From Candidatus Izemoplasmatales bacterium (GTDB lineage Bacteria; Bacillota_I; Bacilli_A; Izemoplasmatales; Hujiaoplasmataceae): a DNA stretch of 64,000 nt. Every line of letters begins with the position of its first letter. Position 1 is the first letter of the stretch. Under the pieces are notes generated by a model. The model saw nothing but the letters and a program-made list of their open reading frames with translations, did not search any database and was not told where the DNA came from. This document shows, piece after piece, positions 28,262-35,372 of this stretch. Position numbers and translations under genes: made by a program. The stretch spans positions 1-64,000 of the forward strand of contig JBAZNL010000008.1 of NCBI GenBank assembly GCA_041649275.1, read 5' to 3'.

Positions 28262-29212
28262 ATGAACGTCATCTTCATGGGAACCATGGATTTCGCGGTC
28301 CCGATCCTCGAAGGACTCGCCCGCACCCATCATGTCGCGCTCGTCGTCACCCAGCCCGATCGTCCGGTCGGACGTCGGCAGGTGCTCGAAGCCTCGCCGG
28401 TGAAGAAGGCGGCCGTCGCCCTCGACATCCCCGTCTTCCAGCCGGAACGGATCCGCCGGGACCACGCTCCCGTCCTCGCCGTCAAGGCCGACCTGATCGT
28501 CGTCGCCGCCTACGGGCAGATGATTCCGGACGTCGTCCTTTTCCAGCCGCCCTACAAGTCGATCAACGTGCACGCCTCGCTTTTACCGAAATATCGCGGT
28601 GGAGCGCCGATGCATCGGGCGATCGCTTCGGGAGAAGCCGAAACCGGCGTCACCGTGATGGCGATGGCTTCGAAGATGGATGCCGGAGGCATCTTCGCCC
28701 AGCGTGCGATCCCGATCCTCGACGGCGACGACGTCGGCACGCTCGAGGCGAAGCTTGCCGTCCTCGGCCGCGATCTGCTGCTCGAGACGCTCCCGCGCAT
28801 TATCGACGGGTCCCTGGCCGCCGTCCCGCAGGACGAGACCCGGGTCACCTTCGCGCCCAACATCCGTCCCGAGGAGGAACGGCTCAACTTCCACGGCACG
28901 ATGCGGCAGGTCTTCGACCACGTCCGCGCCTTCCGCCCGTGGCCGACCACCCATGCCGAAGTCGACGGTCTCAAGATCCTCATCCACGCCGTCCGGATGG
29001 TGCCCGATCCCGACGGCGCGTTCGCCGGTGCCGCCCACGGCACGATCGTGCGGACGACCAGGTCCGCCGTCTTCGTCAAGGTCGCCGACGGATTGATCGA
29101 ACCGCTGACGATCCAGCCGGCGGGCAAAACCCGGATGGAGGTCCGCGATTACCTCAACGGCGCCGGAAAAACGGTGCTCGCGCAGGGCAGAATCTTCAAT
29201 CTCCACCTTTAG
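28262..29212 (+). CDS. fmt: methionyl-tRNA formyltransferase
   Basis: A 316-residue Fmt that formylates initiator Met-tRNA using 10-formyl-tetrahydrofolate. The formyltransferase signature is clear: INVHASLLPKYRGGAPMHRA with the catalytic Asn/His pair, and the N-terminal VIFMGTMDFAVPILEGL and SPVKKAA blocks. The C-terminal OB-like domain ends at NGAGKTVLAQG. It follows priA in one operon with AAGGAGG upstream. No clear terminator is seen between it and the next promoter at 29227. Confidence 0.95.
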   Translation: MNVIFMGTMDFAVPILEGLARTHHVALVVTQPDRPVGRRQVLEASPVKKAAVALDIPVFQPERIRRDHAPVLAVKADLIVVAAYGQMIPDVVLFQPPYKSINVHASLLPKYRGGAPMHRAIASGEAETGVTVMAMASKMDAGGIFAQRAIPILDGDDVGTLEAKLAVLGRDLLLETLPRIIDGSLAAVPQDETRVTFAPNIRPEEERLNFHGTMRQVFDHVRAFRPWPTTHAEVDGLKILIHAVRMVPDPDGAFAGAAHGTIVRTTRSAVFVKVADGLIEPLTIQPAGKTRMEVRDYLNGAGKTVLAQGRIFNLHL

Positions 29213-29226
29213 TCCATCACACATTA

Positions 29227-29235
29227 TGATATAAT
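29227..29235 (+). promoter_or_regulatory. extended -10 promoter for the pgpA-like operon
   Basis: TGATATAAT in an AT-rich stretch, 52 bases before the ATG. Confidence 0.6.
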
Positions 29236-29286
29236 ATATATTTAGGACACGTATCGATTTCGTCGTCCGGGAGGACATTAACATCG

Positions 29287-29847
29287 ATGAACCGGCAGAA
29301 GAACCTATATTCGCGAGAAGAAATGTTCCGCATCTGCGTCGCCAAACTCGCCGAGCGCGGCGTTCAGATCGACGACATCGCCCAGATCGCCTTCCGGCAG
29401 CAGTCGCGCTGGAACCCGGCGATCTCCTTTCAGGAATGCAAGGACTCCGTGGAGAAGATCCTCTCCCTCCGCGACGTCTTCCATCTCCTCCTGCTCGGCG
29501 CCGAGATCGACCGGCTCACCGAGGAGAAGGCGTTCCACGGTCCGATCCAGGAAATCCTCGCGAGCGATCTCGGCCTCTTCGGCATCGACGAGCTGTTCGG
29601 TCTGGAGCTGGCGGGCCTCTACGGCACGATCGGCAAGACCAATTTCGGCGACATCGACGTCAACAAGCCGGGGATCGTCGCGGTTCTGAACGATCTCGGG
29701 AAGCATGACGGGAAGTCCTGCCACACGTTCCTCGACGACATCGTCGGCGCCATCGCCGCGGCCGCCTCGACGCGCGTCGCCCAGGTTGAAAACGAGCTGG
29801 AGGCGCGCCGCGATCCGTCGATCGTCGACCAGCCCAAGCTGTTCTGA
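29287..29847 (+). CDS. pgpA: phosphatidylglycerophosphatase A-like protein (YutG type)
   Basis: A 186-residue protein matching the Bacillus YutG/PgpA group, expected to dephosphorylate phosphatidylglycerophosphate or act on related phospholipid intermediates. The diagnostic blocks are LYGTIGKTNFGDIDVNKPG and HTFLDDIVGAIAAAASTRVA. An N-terminal extension of about 85 residues (NLYSREEMFRICVAKLAERG) is also present in YutG. Start ATG 29287 has GGGAGGA upstream at a rather long spacing. It is followed after 32 bases by the membrane HD-GYP-like gene. The family assignment is good; activity on PGP is inferred. Confidence 0.75.
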   Translation: MNRQKNLYSREEMFRICVAKLAERGVQIDDIAQIAFRQQSRWNPAISFQECKDSVEKILSLRDVFHLLLLGAEIDRLTEEKAFHGPIQEILASDLGLFGIDELFGLELAGLYGTIGKTNFGDIDVNKPGIVAVLNDLGKHDGKSCHTFLDDIVGAIAAAASTRVAQVENELEARRDPSIVDQPKLF

Positions 29848-29879
29848 CTTCGTCATTCTACGGAAGGGGGTGAGGTCCG

Positions 29880-31484
29880 ATGGATGAACGCGAGAAGGCC
29901 CTGGACGAATTCTTCCGCAAGAACGACAGCGCACAGAAGAAGAAATACGCGAAGGGTGCGAAAGCCCCCGAACCCGGCAGGATCGACGCCTATTTCGAGG
30001 AAGTCGCCGCCAAGAAGGAACCGGTCCGCAAATCCGGTCTCGACAAGATCTTCGAATTCTTCCGGATGACCTCCTTCAAGAACCGTTTCGACGAGAAGAA
30101 GGTAGCGCTCAACCGCCGCCAGATCGAAGTCGAGGGCAGGAGCCGCTTCACGCTCTTCTGGAACCGCCTGCTGCAGTTCTTCGTGAGCCGGTTCAGCTTC
30201 GAGTCCGGCGTCGACATCCTCGACGAGACCTCCGTCCTCTACCGCCGCAACCTCGTCATCAAGAACATCCTCTGGGTCACCAACATCGTGTTCATGCTGT
30301 TCACGATCATCGGCTCGGAGGGAACCAACATCTCGACCAACGTGATCGTCGCGGCCGCCATCTTCCTGATCATGTTCTTCACCAACCTGTCGATCAAGCG
30401 GATGATCCACGAGGATCCGAAATCGATGCAGAAGCAGCAGATGGCGGAGTACATGTCCGGCGTCTACATCCTCCTGATGGCGATCACCGTCTACATCAAG
30501 CTGAAACTGACGCTCGACCTTTCGGGTACCGAGACCGAGGGCTTCTTCTCGATCACGATGGCCGGATACTCGCTCATCTACTTCGCGCTTGTCGTGCTCG
30601 CCCTCTACCAGGACTCCAAGCTGCTGTCGGTGATGTTCAAGATCACGATGATCGCGATGACCCTGATCCACATCCTCGTCCTCTACCCGCTCTACGTCCA
30701 CGGCGACGTCATCTCCCTGTGGAACTACATCAAGGGTCCGGTCATCACCGACCTCGTCCTTCGGACGCTGGTGCTCGCGGTCTTCATGATCGCGCTCTAT
30801 TCGACGGCGCGCATCACCGAGGACATGAACAACAAGCGCAAGGAAGAGCTGATCAAGCGGCGTTCGATGGAGAAGGACTTCAAGTCCGTCGTCGCCGACG
30901 TCTTTGACGTCATCTCCGTGTACAAGCGGAACAACTCCGAACTCGACGAGACCCAGAAGGCCCTTGCCGTCCGTCGCGTCGCCGACATGGCGAGCCGGCT
31001 CGGCAACTATCTCGGCTACTCGCCCTCCCTCTGCAAGGAGATCTTCGACTTCTCGACGATCCACGTCGACAAGAAGGACACCCTGAACCTGACGGATTAC
31101 GAACAGAAGGAAGTCCTCGACGAGGCCGACTTCCGCCGGATCCGCGAAAAGACGATCATCGGCTCGGTCATCATCAAGCGGCTGCAGCTCGAGCAGAAGG
31201 GCGAGGAGATCGTCCGCGCCCATTTCGAGAAGACGGCCGACGCCGACTTCATCAAGGAAATGAACACCATCCAGAACAACCGCGAATCCCAGGTCATCCT
31301 GCTTTCGGAGCTCTACGAGATCCTCCGCCAGGACCGCAACTACAAGCGCGGGCTCAAGCACGCCCGCGCCATTGACCTTCTCCAACTCGAGTTCTTCCCC
31401 TATTTCGATCCCCAGATCCTTGATCGGTTCGTCAAGTACGGCGACGATTTCGAGGCCCTCTACTACAAAGCGACCCAGCAGTAA
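29880..31484 (+). CDS. six-TM membrane protein with degenerate HD-GYP-like domain
   Basis: A 534-residue protein. Residues 1-115 are charged and cytoplasmic, then come about six transmembrane helices (for example NILWVTNIVFMLFTIIG, NVIVAAAIFLIMFF, LVLAVFMIALY), followed by a C-terminal domain that follows the HD-GYP fold in outline. The HD position reads IHVDKK instead of LHDIGK; the next His position reads REKTIIG; the HHE-GYP region reads AHFEKTADADFI; yet ILRQDRNYKRGLKHARAIDLL and FFPYFDPQILDRFV match the family end closely. The metal-binding residues are therefore mostly lost. A regulatory or scaffolding role is more likely than c-di-nucleotide hydrolysis, but this is inference. It lies in an operon with metK, 12 bases downstream. 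Confidence 0.65.
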   Translation: MDEREKALDEFFRKNDSAQKKKYAKGAKAPEPGRIDAYFEEVAAKKEPVRKSGLDKIFEFFRMTSFKNRFDEKKVALNRRQIEVEGRSRFTLFWNRLLQFFVSRFSFESGVDILDETSVLYRRNLVIKNILWVTNIVFMLFTIIGSEGTNISTNVIVAAAIFLIMFFTNLSIKRMIHEDPKSMQKQQMAEYMSGVYILLMAITVYIKLKLTLDLSGTETEGFFSITMAGYSLIYFALVVLALYQDSKLLSVMFKITMIAMTLIHILVLYPLYVHGDVISLWNYIKGPVITDLVLRTLVLAVFMIALYSTARITEDMNNKRKEELIKRRSMEKDFKSVVADVFDVISVYKRNNSELDETQKALAVRRVADMASRLGNYLGYSPSLCKEIFDFSTIHVDKKDTLNLTDYEQKEVLDEADFRRIREKTIIGSVIIKRLQLEQKGEEIVRAHFEKTADADFIKEMNTIQNNRESQVILLSELYEILRQDRNYKRGLKHARAIDLLQLEFFPYFDPQILDRFVKYGDDFEALYYKATQQ

Positions 31485-31496
31485 GGAGCGATCACC

Positions 31497-32651
31497 ATGT
31501 ACAAGTACTTCACCTCGGAATCCGTGACCGAAGGCCATCCCGACAAGATCTGCGACCAGATCAGCGACGCCATCCTCGACGCCATCCTGAAAGACGACCC
31601 GGACGCCCGCGTCGCCTGCGAGACGACGGTCACCACCGGCCTCGTCCTCGTCGCCGGCGAGATCACGACCAAGACCTACGTCGACATCCAGAAGATCGTC
31701 CGCAAGACCGTCGCCGACATCGGCTACACCCGCGGGAAATACGGCTTCGACGCCGACAACCTCGCCGTCCTCGTCTCGATCAACTCCCAGTCACCGGACA
31801 TCGCCCGCGGCGTCGACGAGACCGGTTCGCACGAGCAGGGCGCCGGCGACCAGGGGATGATGTTCGGCTATGCGACCAACGCCAACCCGGAGATGATGCC
31901 GTGGCCGATCCTGCTGTCCCACAAGCTCGCCCGCCGGCTCGCCGAGGTCCGCAAGACGCGGATCATGCCCTACCTCCGTCCGGACGGGAAGACCCAGGTC
32001 ACCTGCGAGTTCGACGAACGGGGGAACCTCGTCCGCATCGACACGATCATCGTCTCGTGCCAGCACGCGCCCGAGATCGGACAGGAAACGATCAAGGCCG
32101 ACGTCCTCAAGCACGTGATCGGCGCGGTCATCGATCCGAAGCTGATCGACGGCGGTACCAAGATCCACGTCAATCCGACGGGCCGCTTCGTCATCGGCGG
32201 ACCCGCCGGCGACTCCGGCCTCACCGGCCGCAAGATCATCGTCGACTCCTACGGGGGATCCGCCCATCACGGCGGCGGCGCCTATTCCGGCAAGGATCCG
32301 TCGAAGGTCGACCGGAGCGCCGCCTACGCCGCCCGCTGGGTGGCGAAGAACATGGTCGCCGCCGGCCTCGCCGACGAGATGGAGGTCCAGGTCTCCTATG
32401 CGATCGGGCTCCCCGAACCGACCTCGATCGGCGTCGAGACCTTCGGCACCGGAAAACTTCCCGAAGCCGAGCTGATCGCGATCATCCGCCGGCATTTCGA
32501 CCTCCGTCCCCGCCGCATCATCGAGGCGCTCTGCCTCAAGCGGCCGATCTATCTTCAGACCGCGGCTTACGGCCACTACGGACGCCTCGACCTCGACCTG
32601 CCGTGGGAACGTCTCGACAAGGTGGAGGCGCTGAAACGGTATGTCCGCTGA
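31497..32651 (+). CDS. metK: S-adenosylmethionine synthetase
   Basis: A 384-residue MetK making SAM from methionine and ATP. It shows SVTEGHPDKICDQISDAILD, the signature GAGDQGMMFGYA and the glycine-rich GGGAYSGKDPSKVDRSAAY. The sequence is full length. AAGGAG is ten bases upstream of the ATG. No SAM riboswitch is possible in the 12-base gap upstream, so expression must follow the upstream operon. Its last codons overlap the start of the LemA-like gene by 11 bases. Confidence 0.97.
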   Translation: MYKYFTSESVTEGHPDKICDQISDAILDAILKDDPDARVACETTVTTGLVLVAGEITTKTYVDIQKIVRKTVADIGYTRGKYGFDADNLAVLVSINSQSPDIARGVDETGSHEQGAGDQGMMFGYATNANPEMMPWPILLSHKLARRLAEVRKTRIMPYLRPDGKTQVTCEFDERGNLVRIDTIIVSCQHAPEIGQETIKADVLKHVIGAVIDPKLIDGGTKIHVNPTGRFVIGGPAGDSGLTGRKIIVDSYGGSAHHGGGAYSGKDPSKVDRSAAYAARWVAKNMVAAGLADEMEVQVSYAIGLPEPTSIGVETFGTGKLPEAELIAIIRRHFDLRPRRIIEALCLKRPIYLQTAAYGHYGRLDLDLPWERLDKVEALKRYVR

Positions 32652-33144
32652 CCAGGTCGTCACCATGCCCGTCTTCTCCGTCAACGTCGAGCTGATCATC
32701 GAACTCTCGCTGCTCGTGTTCGTGCTGATCCTCGCCGGCACGATCGGCTCGATCTTCGTCTACCGCGATCTCAAGAAATCCTACAAGGACGTCTGGAAAC
32801 ACCAGTCGCGCTTCGACATCGAGTTGAGGAAGACCTTCAACCTCGTGTCCAAGGCGGTCCGCGACCCCGAGTTCGACAAGTACCGCGACGCCGTCGTGAA
32901 GGATCTCCCCCACGCCGACAAGCAGGCGCTCCTGCAGCTCGTGGACGCCAACTACGCGACCCTCGACGAAACGGATCCGGACCTGCGGTACGTCGTGGAG
33001 ACCTACCGGAACCTGCAGGAGATCCGGGTGGCGCTCGACGCCAAGATTCTCTCCTACAACAAGAAGATCTCGTTCTTCCCGTTCAACCTGTTCTCCCGCA
33101 TCTTCCGGATGACGGAACTGCGCCACTACACGCACCATCTATGA
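32641..33144 (+). CDS. LemA-like membrane protein
   Basis: A 167-residue protein with one N-terminal transmembrane helix (about residues 17-40, LIIELSLLVFVLILAGTIG) and a helical cytoplasmic or extracytoplasmic part. The C-terminal ILSYNKKISFFPFNLFSRIF matches the tail of LemA family proteins (YN..I..FP.NL.A..F), and the overall size agrees, although the middle is diverged. LemA function is unknown. The first ATG at 32641 overlaps metK; a second in-frame ATG at 32665 is possible but has no ribosome binding site. Confidence 0.55.
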   Translation: MSADQVVTMPVFSVNVELIIELSLLVFVLILAGTIGSIFVYRDLKKSYKDVWKHQSRFDIELRKTFNLVSKAVRDPEFDKYRDAVVKDLPHADKQALLQLVDANYATLDETDPDLRYVVETYRNLQEIRVALDAKILSYNKKISFFPFNLFSRIFRMTELRHYTHHL

Positions 33145-33147
33145 CGA

Positions 33148-33181
33148 AGAGGATCCGGACAACCGGATCCTCTCCGTTTTC
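33148..33181. terminator. bidirectional terminator between LemA-like gene and radical SAM gene
   Basis: AGAGGATCCGG/CCGGATCCTCT stem, four-base loop, then TTTT. The radical SAM gene's stop is at its edge. Confidence 0.88.
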
Positions 33182-34139
33182 ATGGGACGCGCTTCTCGAC
33201 CGCGGGGCCGGGTCGCCGGCGTTCACCCTGGCGGACGCCGCGCCGCCGCAGTTCCCGATCGATCTCGTTTTGAACGACGAACTTCCTCTTGGTCCACTCC
33301 GGGGCGATGAGGGCCTCACCCGGGGCGTCGCCGGTGACGCGGTGGATGACCGTCTCGGGTGGAAGCAGCTCGAGCTGGTCGCAGACGATCCCGACGTATT
33401 CCGGAAGGGAGAGCAGCGGGAAGGGGCGATCCTCGTAGCGCCGTCCGAGTTCGGTCCCGCGCATCACGTGGAGCATGTGGATCTTGACGCCTTCGACGCC
33501 GATCTCGGCGACATGGCGGATCGTCGTCAACATCATCTCCGGCGTTTCGCCGGGAAGACCGTCGATCACGTGCGCGACGACCGGGATGCTGGCGGCGCGG
33601 AGTCTCCGGACGGCGTCGTCGAAGTCGTCGACGCCGTAACCCAGGTTCATCGCCGCGGCCGTCTCGGGATGGATCGTCTGGAGTCCGAGTTCGACCGTGA
33701 GGTCGGTTTTCGCCGCGATCGCGGACAGAACCGCGACGACGTCGTCGCCGACACAGTCGGGCCGCGTCGCGACGTTCAGGCCGACGATGTCCGGATGGAG
33801 CGACAGGGCTTCTTCGTAGAGAGCCCGCAGCCGCTCCGGGGCGGCGTACGTGTTCGTGAACGCCTGCAGGTAGACGAGGAAGCGGCCCGCCGGCCATTTG
33901 CGGCGCATCGCCGCGAGCCGTTCTTCGAATTGCGCCGAAAGCGGCAGGGAGCGGTCGCCGGCGAAGTCGCCGGATCCGCGGGCGGAACAGAACCGGCAGC
34001 CGCCGGTGCCCTTCGTACCGTCGCGGTTCGGGCAGGTGAACCCGGCGTCGAGCGCGATCTTGAAGACCTTGACTCCGTAGCGTCCGGACAGATGGTCCGT
34101 GAGCGCGAGGTATCGTTTCGTTTCCGGGACTTTCCGCAT
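33180..34139 (-). CDS. yhcC: radical SAM protein, TIGR01212 family (YhcC)
   Basis: A 319-residue radical SAM enzyme. The cluster-binding cysteines lie in the unusual CX11CX2C spacing of this family (FTCPNRDGTKGTGGCRFC), followed by VYLQAFTNTYA, GLNVATRPDC, VELGLQTIHPET and HVIDGLPGET. Family members are widespread and their reaction has not been established. Start ATG 34139 is preceded by GGTGAGG. It is divergent from the membrane protein gene at 34238 and convergent with the LemA-like gene. Confidence 0.87.
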   Translation of the reverse strand: MRKVPETKRYLALTDHLSGRYGVKVFKIALDAGFTCPNRDGTKGTGGCRFCSARGSGDFAGDRSLPLSAQFEERLAAMRRKWPAGRFLVYLQAFTNTYAAPERLRALYEEALSLHPDIVGLNVATRPDCVGDDVVAVLSAIAAKTDLTVELGLQTIHPETAAAMNLGYGVDDFDDAVRRLRAASIPVVAHVIDGLPGETPEMMLTTIRHVAEIGVEGVKIHMLHVMRGTELGRRYEDRPFPLLSLPEYVGIVCDQLELLPPETVIHRVTGDAPGEALIAPEWTKRKFVVQNEIDRELRRRGVRQGERRRPGPAVEKRVP

Positions 34140-34157
34140 CGGCCTCACCCAGTCCTC

Positions 34158-34166
34158 ATTATAGCA
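34158..34166 (-). promoter_or_regulatory. extended -10 promoter for yhcC
   Basis: On the minus strand TGCTATAAT, 18 bases upstream of the ATG. Confidence 0.65.
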
Positions 34167-34202
34167 TATTATGATGTTCCCGCATGCGACCGCCGCGGGT
34201 CG

Positions 34203-34211
34203 TGGTATAAT
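34203..34211 (+). promoter_or_regulatory. extended -10 promoter for the DUF1189-like gene
   Basis: TGGTATAAT, 26 bases before the ATG; divergent from the yhcC promoter. Confidence 0.65.
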
Positions 34212-34237
34212 AGAACGCATGAAAGGAGGTGCGAGCG

Positions 34238-35089
34238 ATGTATCGGATCCTCATGGACGGATTGCTTTATCCGAAGAACCTGATCGGCTACCGGAACAAG
34301 TCCGGGTGCTTCGTGTTCGCCTTTTTCGCCCTCCTCTCGCTCTTCATGACGATCGGCACCGCGCTCTTCTTCGTGCGCTACGCCGGCGGTTCCGCGTTCA
34401 AGGCGGAGAACGTCGCCTGCGAGTACGCGTCCGGAACGCTCGTCTGCGACGCCGCGCAGGTCGACGCCGATCCGCTCGATTTCTTCGGCAGCGACGCCTA
34501 TTTCCTGCCGTCGAACGTCGATGCCGGCACCGTGATCCCCGCCGCCGGCACCGCCATCGTCTTCCAGGACCGGTTCATCGCCTTCTTCTCGGACGGCGAG
34601 AACCTGATGGTGCTCGACCTCTCCCAAACCGCCTTCGGATCCCCGTCGCTTTCCGCCGTGATGGACGGCGCGACGACCTTCTTCATGGTCACCGCGATCG
34701 TCGCGTCCTACTTTGGGAACATCATCCTGCTTGCGGCCTTCGCGCTCATGTCGTCGCTTTCGCTGATCCGGCTCCGCGGCTTCCTCCGCTTCGGGAAGGC
34801 GTACACGGTGATCGCGTTCGCCTCGGTCCCGTTCGCCCTCTTGCTCACCTTCCACAATCTGCTCGGCTTTCCGGACTGGCTGCTCATCGTCCTGATGGCC
34901 GTCGCCTTCCGCTCGCCGATGCTCGCGATCCGCGAGATCTTCGTCTCCGCGTACGCCTATCTCCAGCACGATCCGAACGCCTCGCCCGAGGACGGCGGGA
35001 ACCCTCCCGACGACGACGGGGGGGACGACGCCGACGACGACTCCCCCAAGGATGGGGAGACGGACGACGAGGACGACGATCGGACATGA
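34238..35089 (+). CDS. membrane protein, DUF1189-like, with acidic tail
   Basis: A 283-residue membrane protein. One transmembrane helix near residues 22-45 (FAFFALLSLFMTIGTALFF) is followed by an extracytoplasmic region of about 100 residues, three or four further helices, and a C-terminal tail made almost only of Asp, Glu, Gly and Pro (about residues 250-283). The N-terminal YRILMDGLLYPKNLIGYRNK and the topology resemble DUF1189 proteins of Bacillota, but the similarity is weak by eye. Function is unknown. Start ATG 34238 follows AAAGGAGGT, an excellent ribosome binding site. Confidence 0.55.
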   Translation: MYRILMDGLLYPKNLIGYRNKSGCFVFAFFALLSLFMTIGTALFFVRYAGGSAFKAENVACEYASGTLVCDAAQVDADPLDFFGSDAYFLPSNVDAGTVIPAAGTAIVFQDRFIAFFSDGENLMVLDLSQTAFGSPSLSAVMDGATTFFMVTAIVASYFGNIILLAAFALMSSLSLIRLRGFLRFGKAYTVIAFASVPFALLLTFHNLLGFPDWLLIVLMAVAFRSPMLAIREIFVSAYAYLQHDPNASPEDGGNPPDDDGGDDADDDSPKDGETDDEDDDRT

Positions 35090-35096
35090 TTACGGG

Positions 35097-35125
35097 TTGC
35101 ATTCGCGCTTGCGAAATGCTATAAT
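35097..35125 (+). promoter_or_regulatory. promoter of leuS
   Basis: TTGCAT, exactly 17 bases, TATAAT, with TGC before the -10. Confidence 0.8.
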
Positions 35126-35131
35126 GTCGAT

Positions 35132-35356
35132 AACGGCATGGAACCGGAATAAGTAGGTCATCCTCCCCTCAAGCGAGCCGATGGTTGGTGCGAATCGGCG
35201 GGGAAGCGTCCGAAACTCGTCCGGGGAGCCGGCCGCCCGCAACCCGCGAGGGCGGTCCGATCGTCCGCGTTAAGGATCCGAGCGCCGGAGACATCCGGAA
35301 TCAAGGTGGTACCACGGTCGTTCCGATCGTCCTTCCAGAAGGACGGTCTTTTCTTT
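35132..35356 (+). promoter_or_regulatory. T-box leader controlling leuS (specifier CTC, Leu)
   Basis: A tRNA-sensing T-box leader. The conserved T-box AAGGTGGTACCACGG is at 35303-35317. Stem I with the typical GATGGTTGGTGCGAATC apical region is near 35179-35196. The specifier is read as the Leu codon CTC at 35216-35218, in the context GAAACTCG. The intrinsic terminator at 35325-35356 would be replaced by an antiterminator when uncharged tRNA-Leu binds. The downstream gene, leucyl-tRNA synthetase, agrees with the specifier. Confidence 0.92.
35325..35356 (+). terminator. regulated terminator of the leuS T-box
   Basis: GATCGTCCTT/AAGGACGGTC stem with a four-base loop and a T-rich tail, directly after the T-box sequence. 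Confidence 0.85.
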
Positions 35357-35372
35357 TCCAGGAGGTTTCGTC

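Noticed and set aside
31485..31496. Possible SAM riboswitch before metK
   Set aside because: Only 12 bases separate metK from the upstream gene; there is no room for an aptamer.
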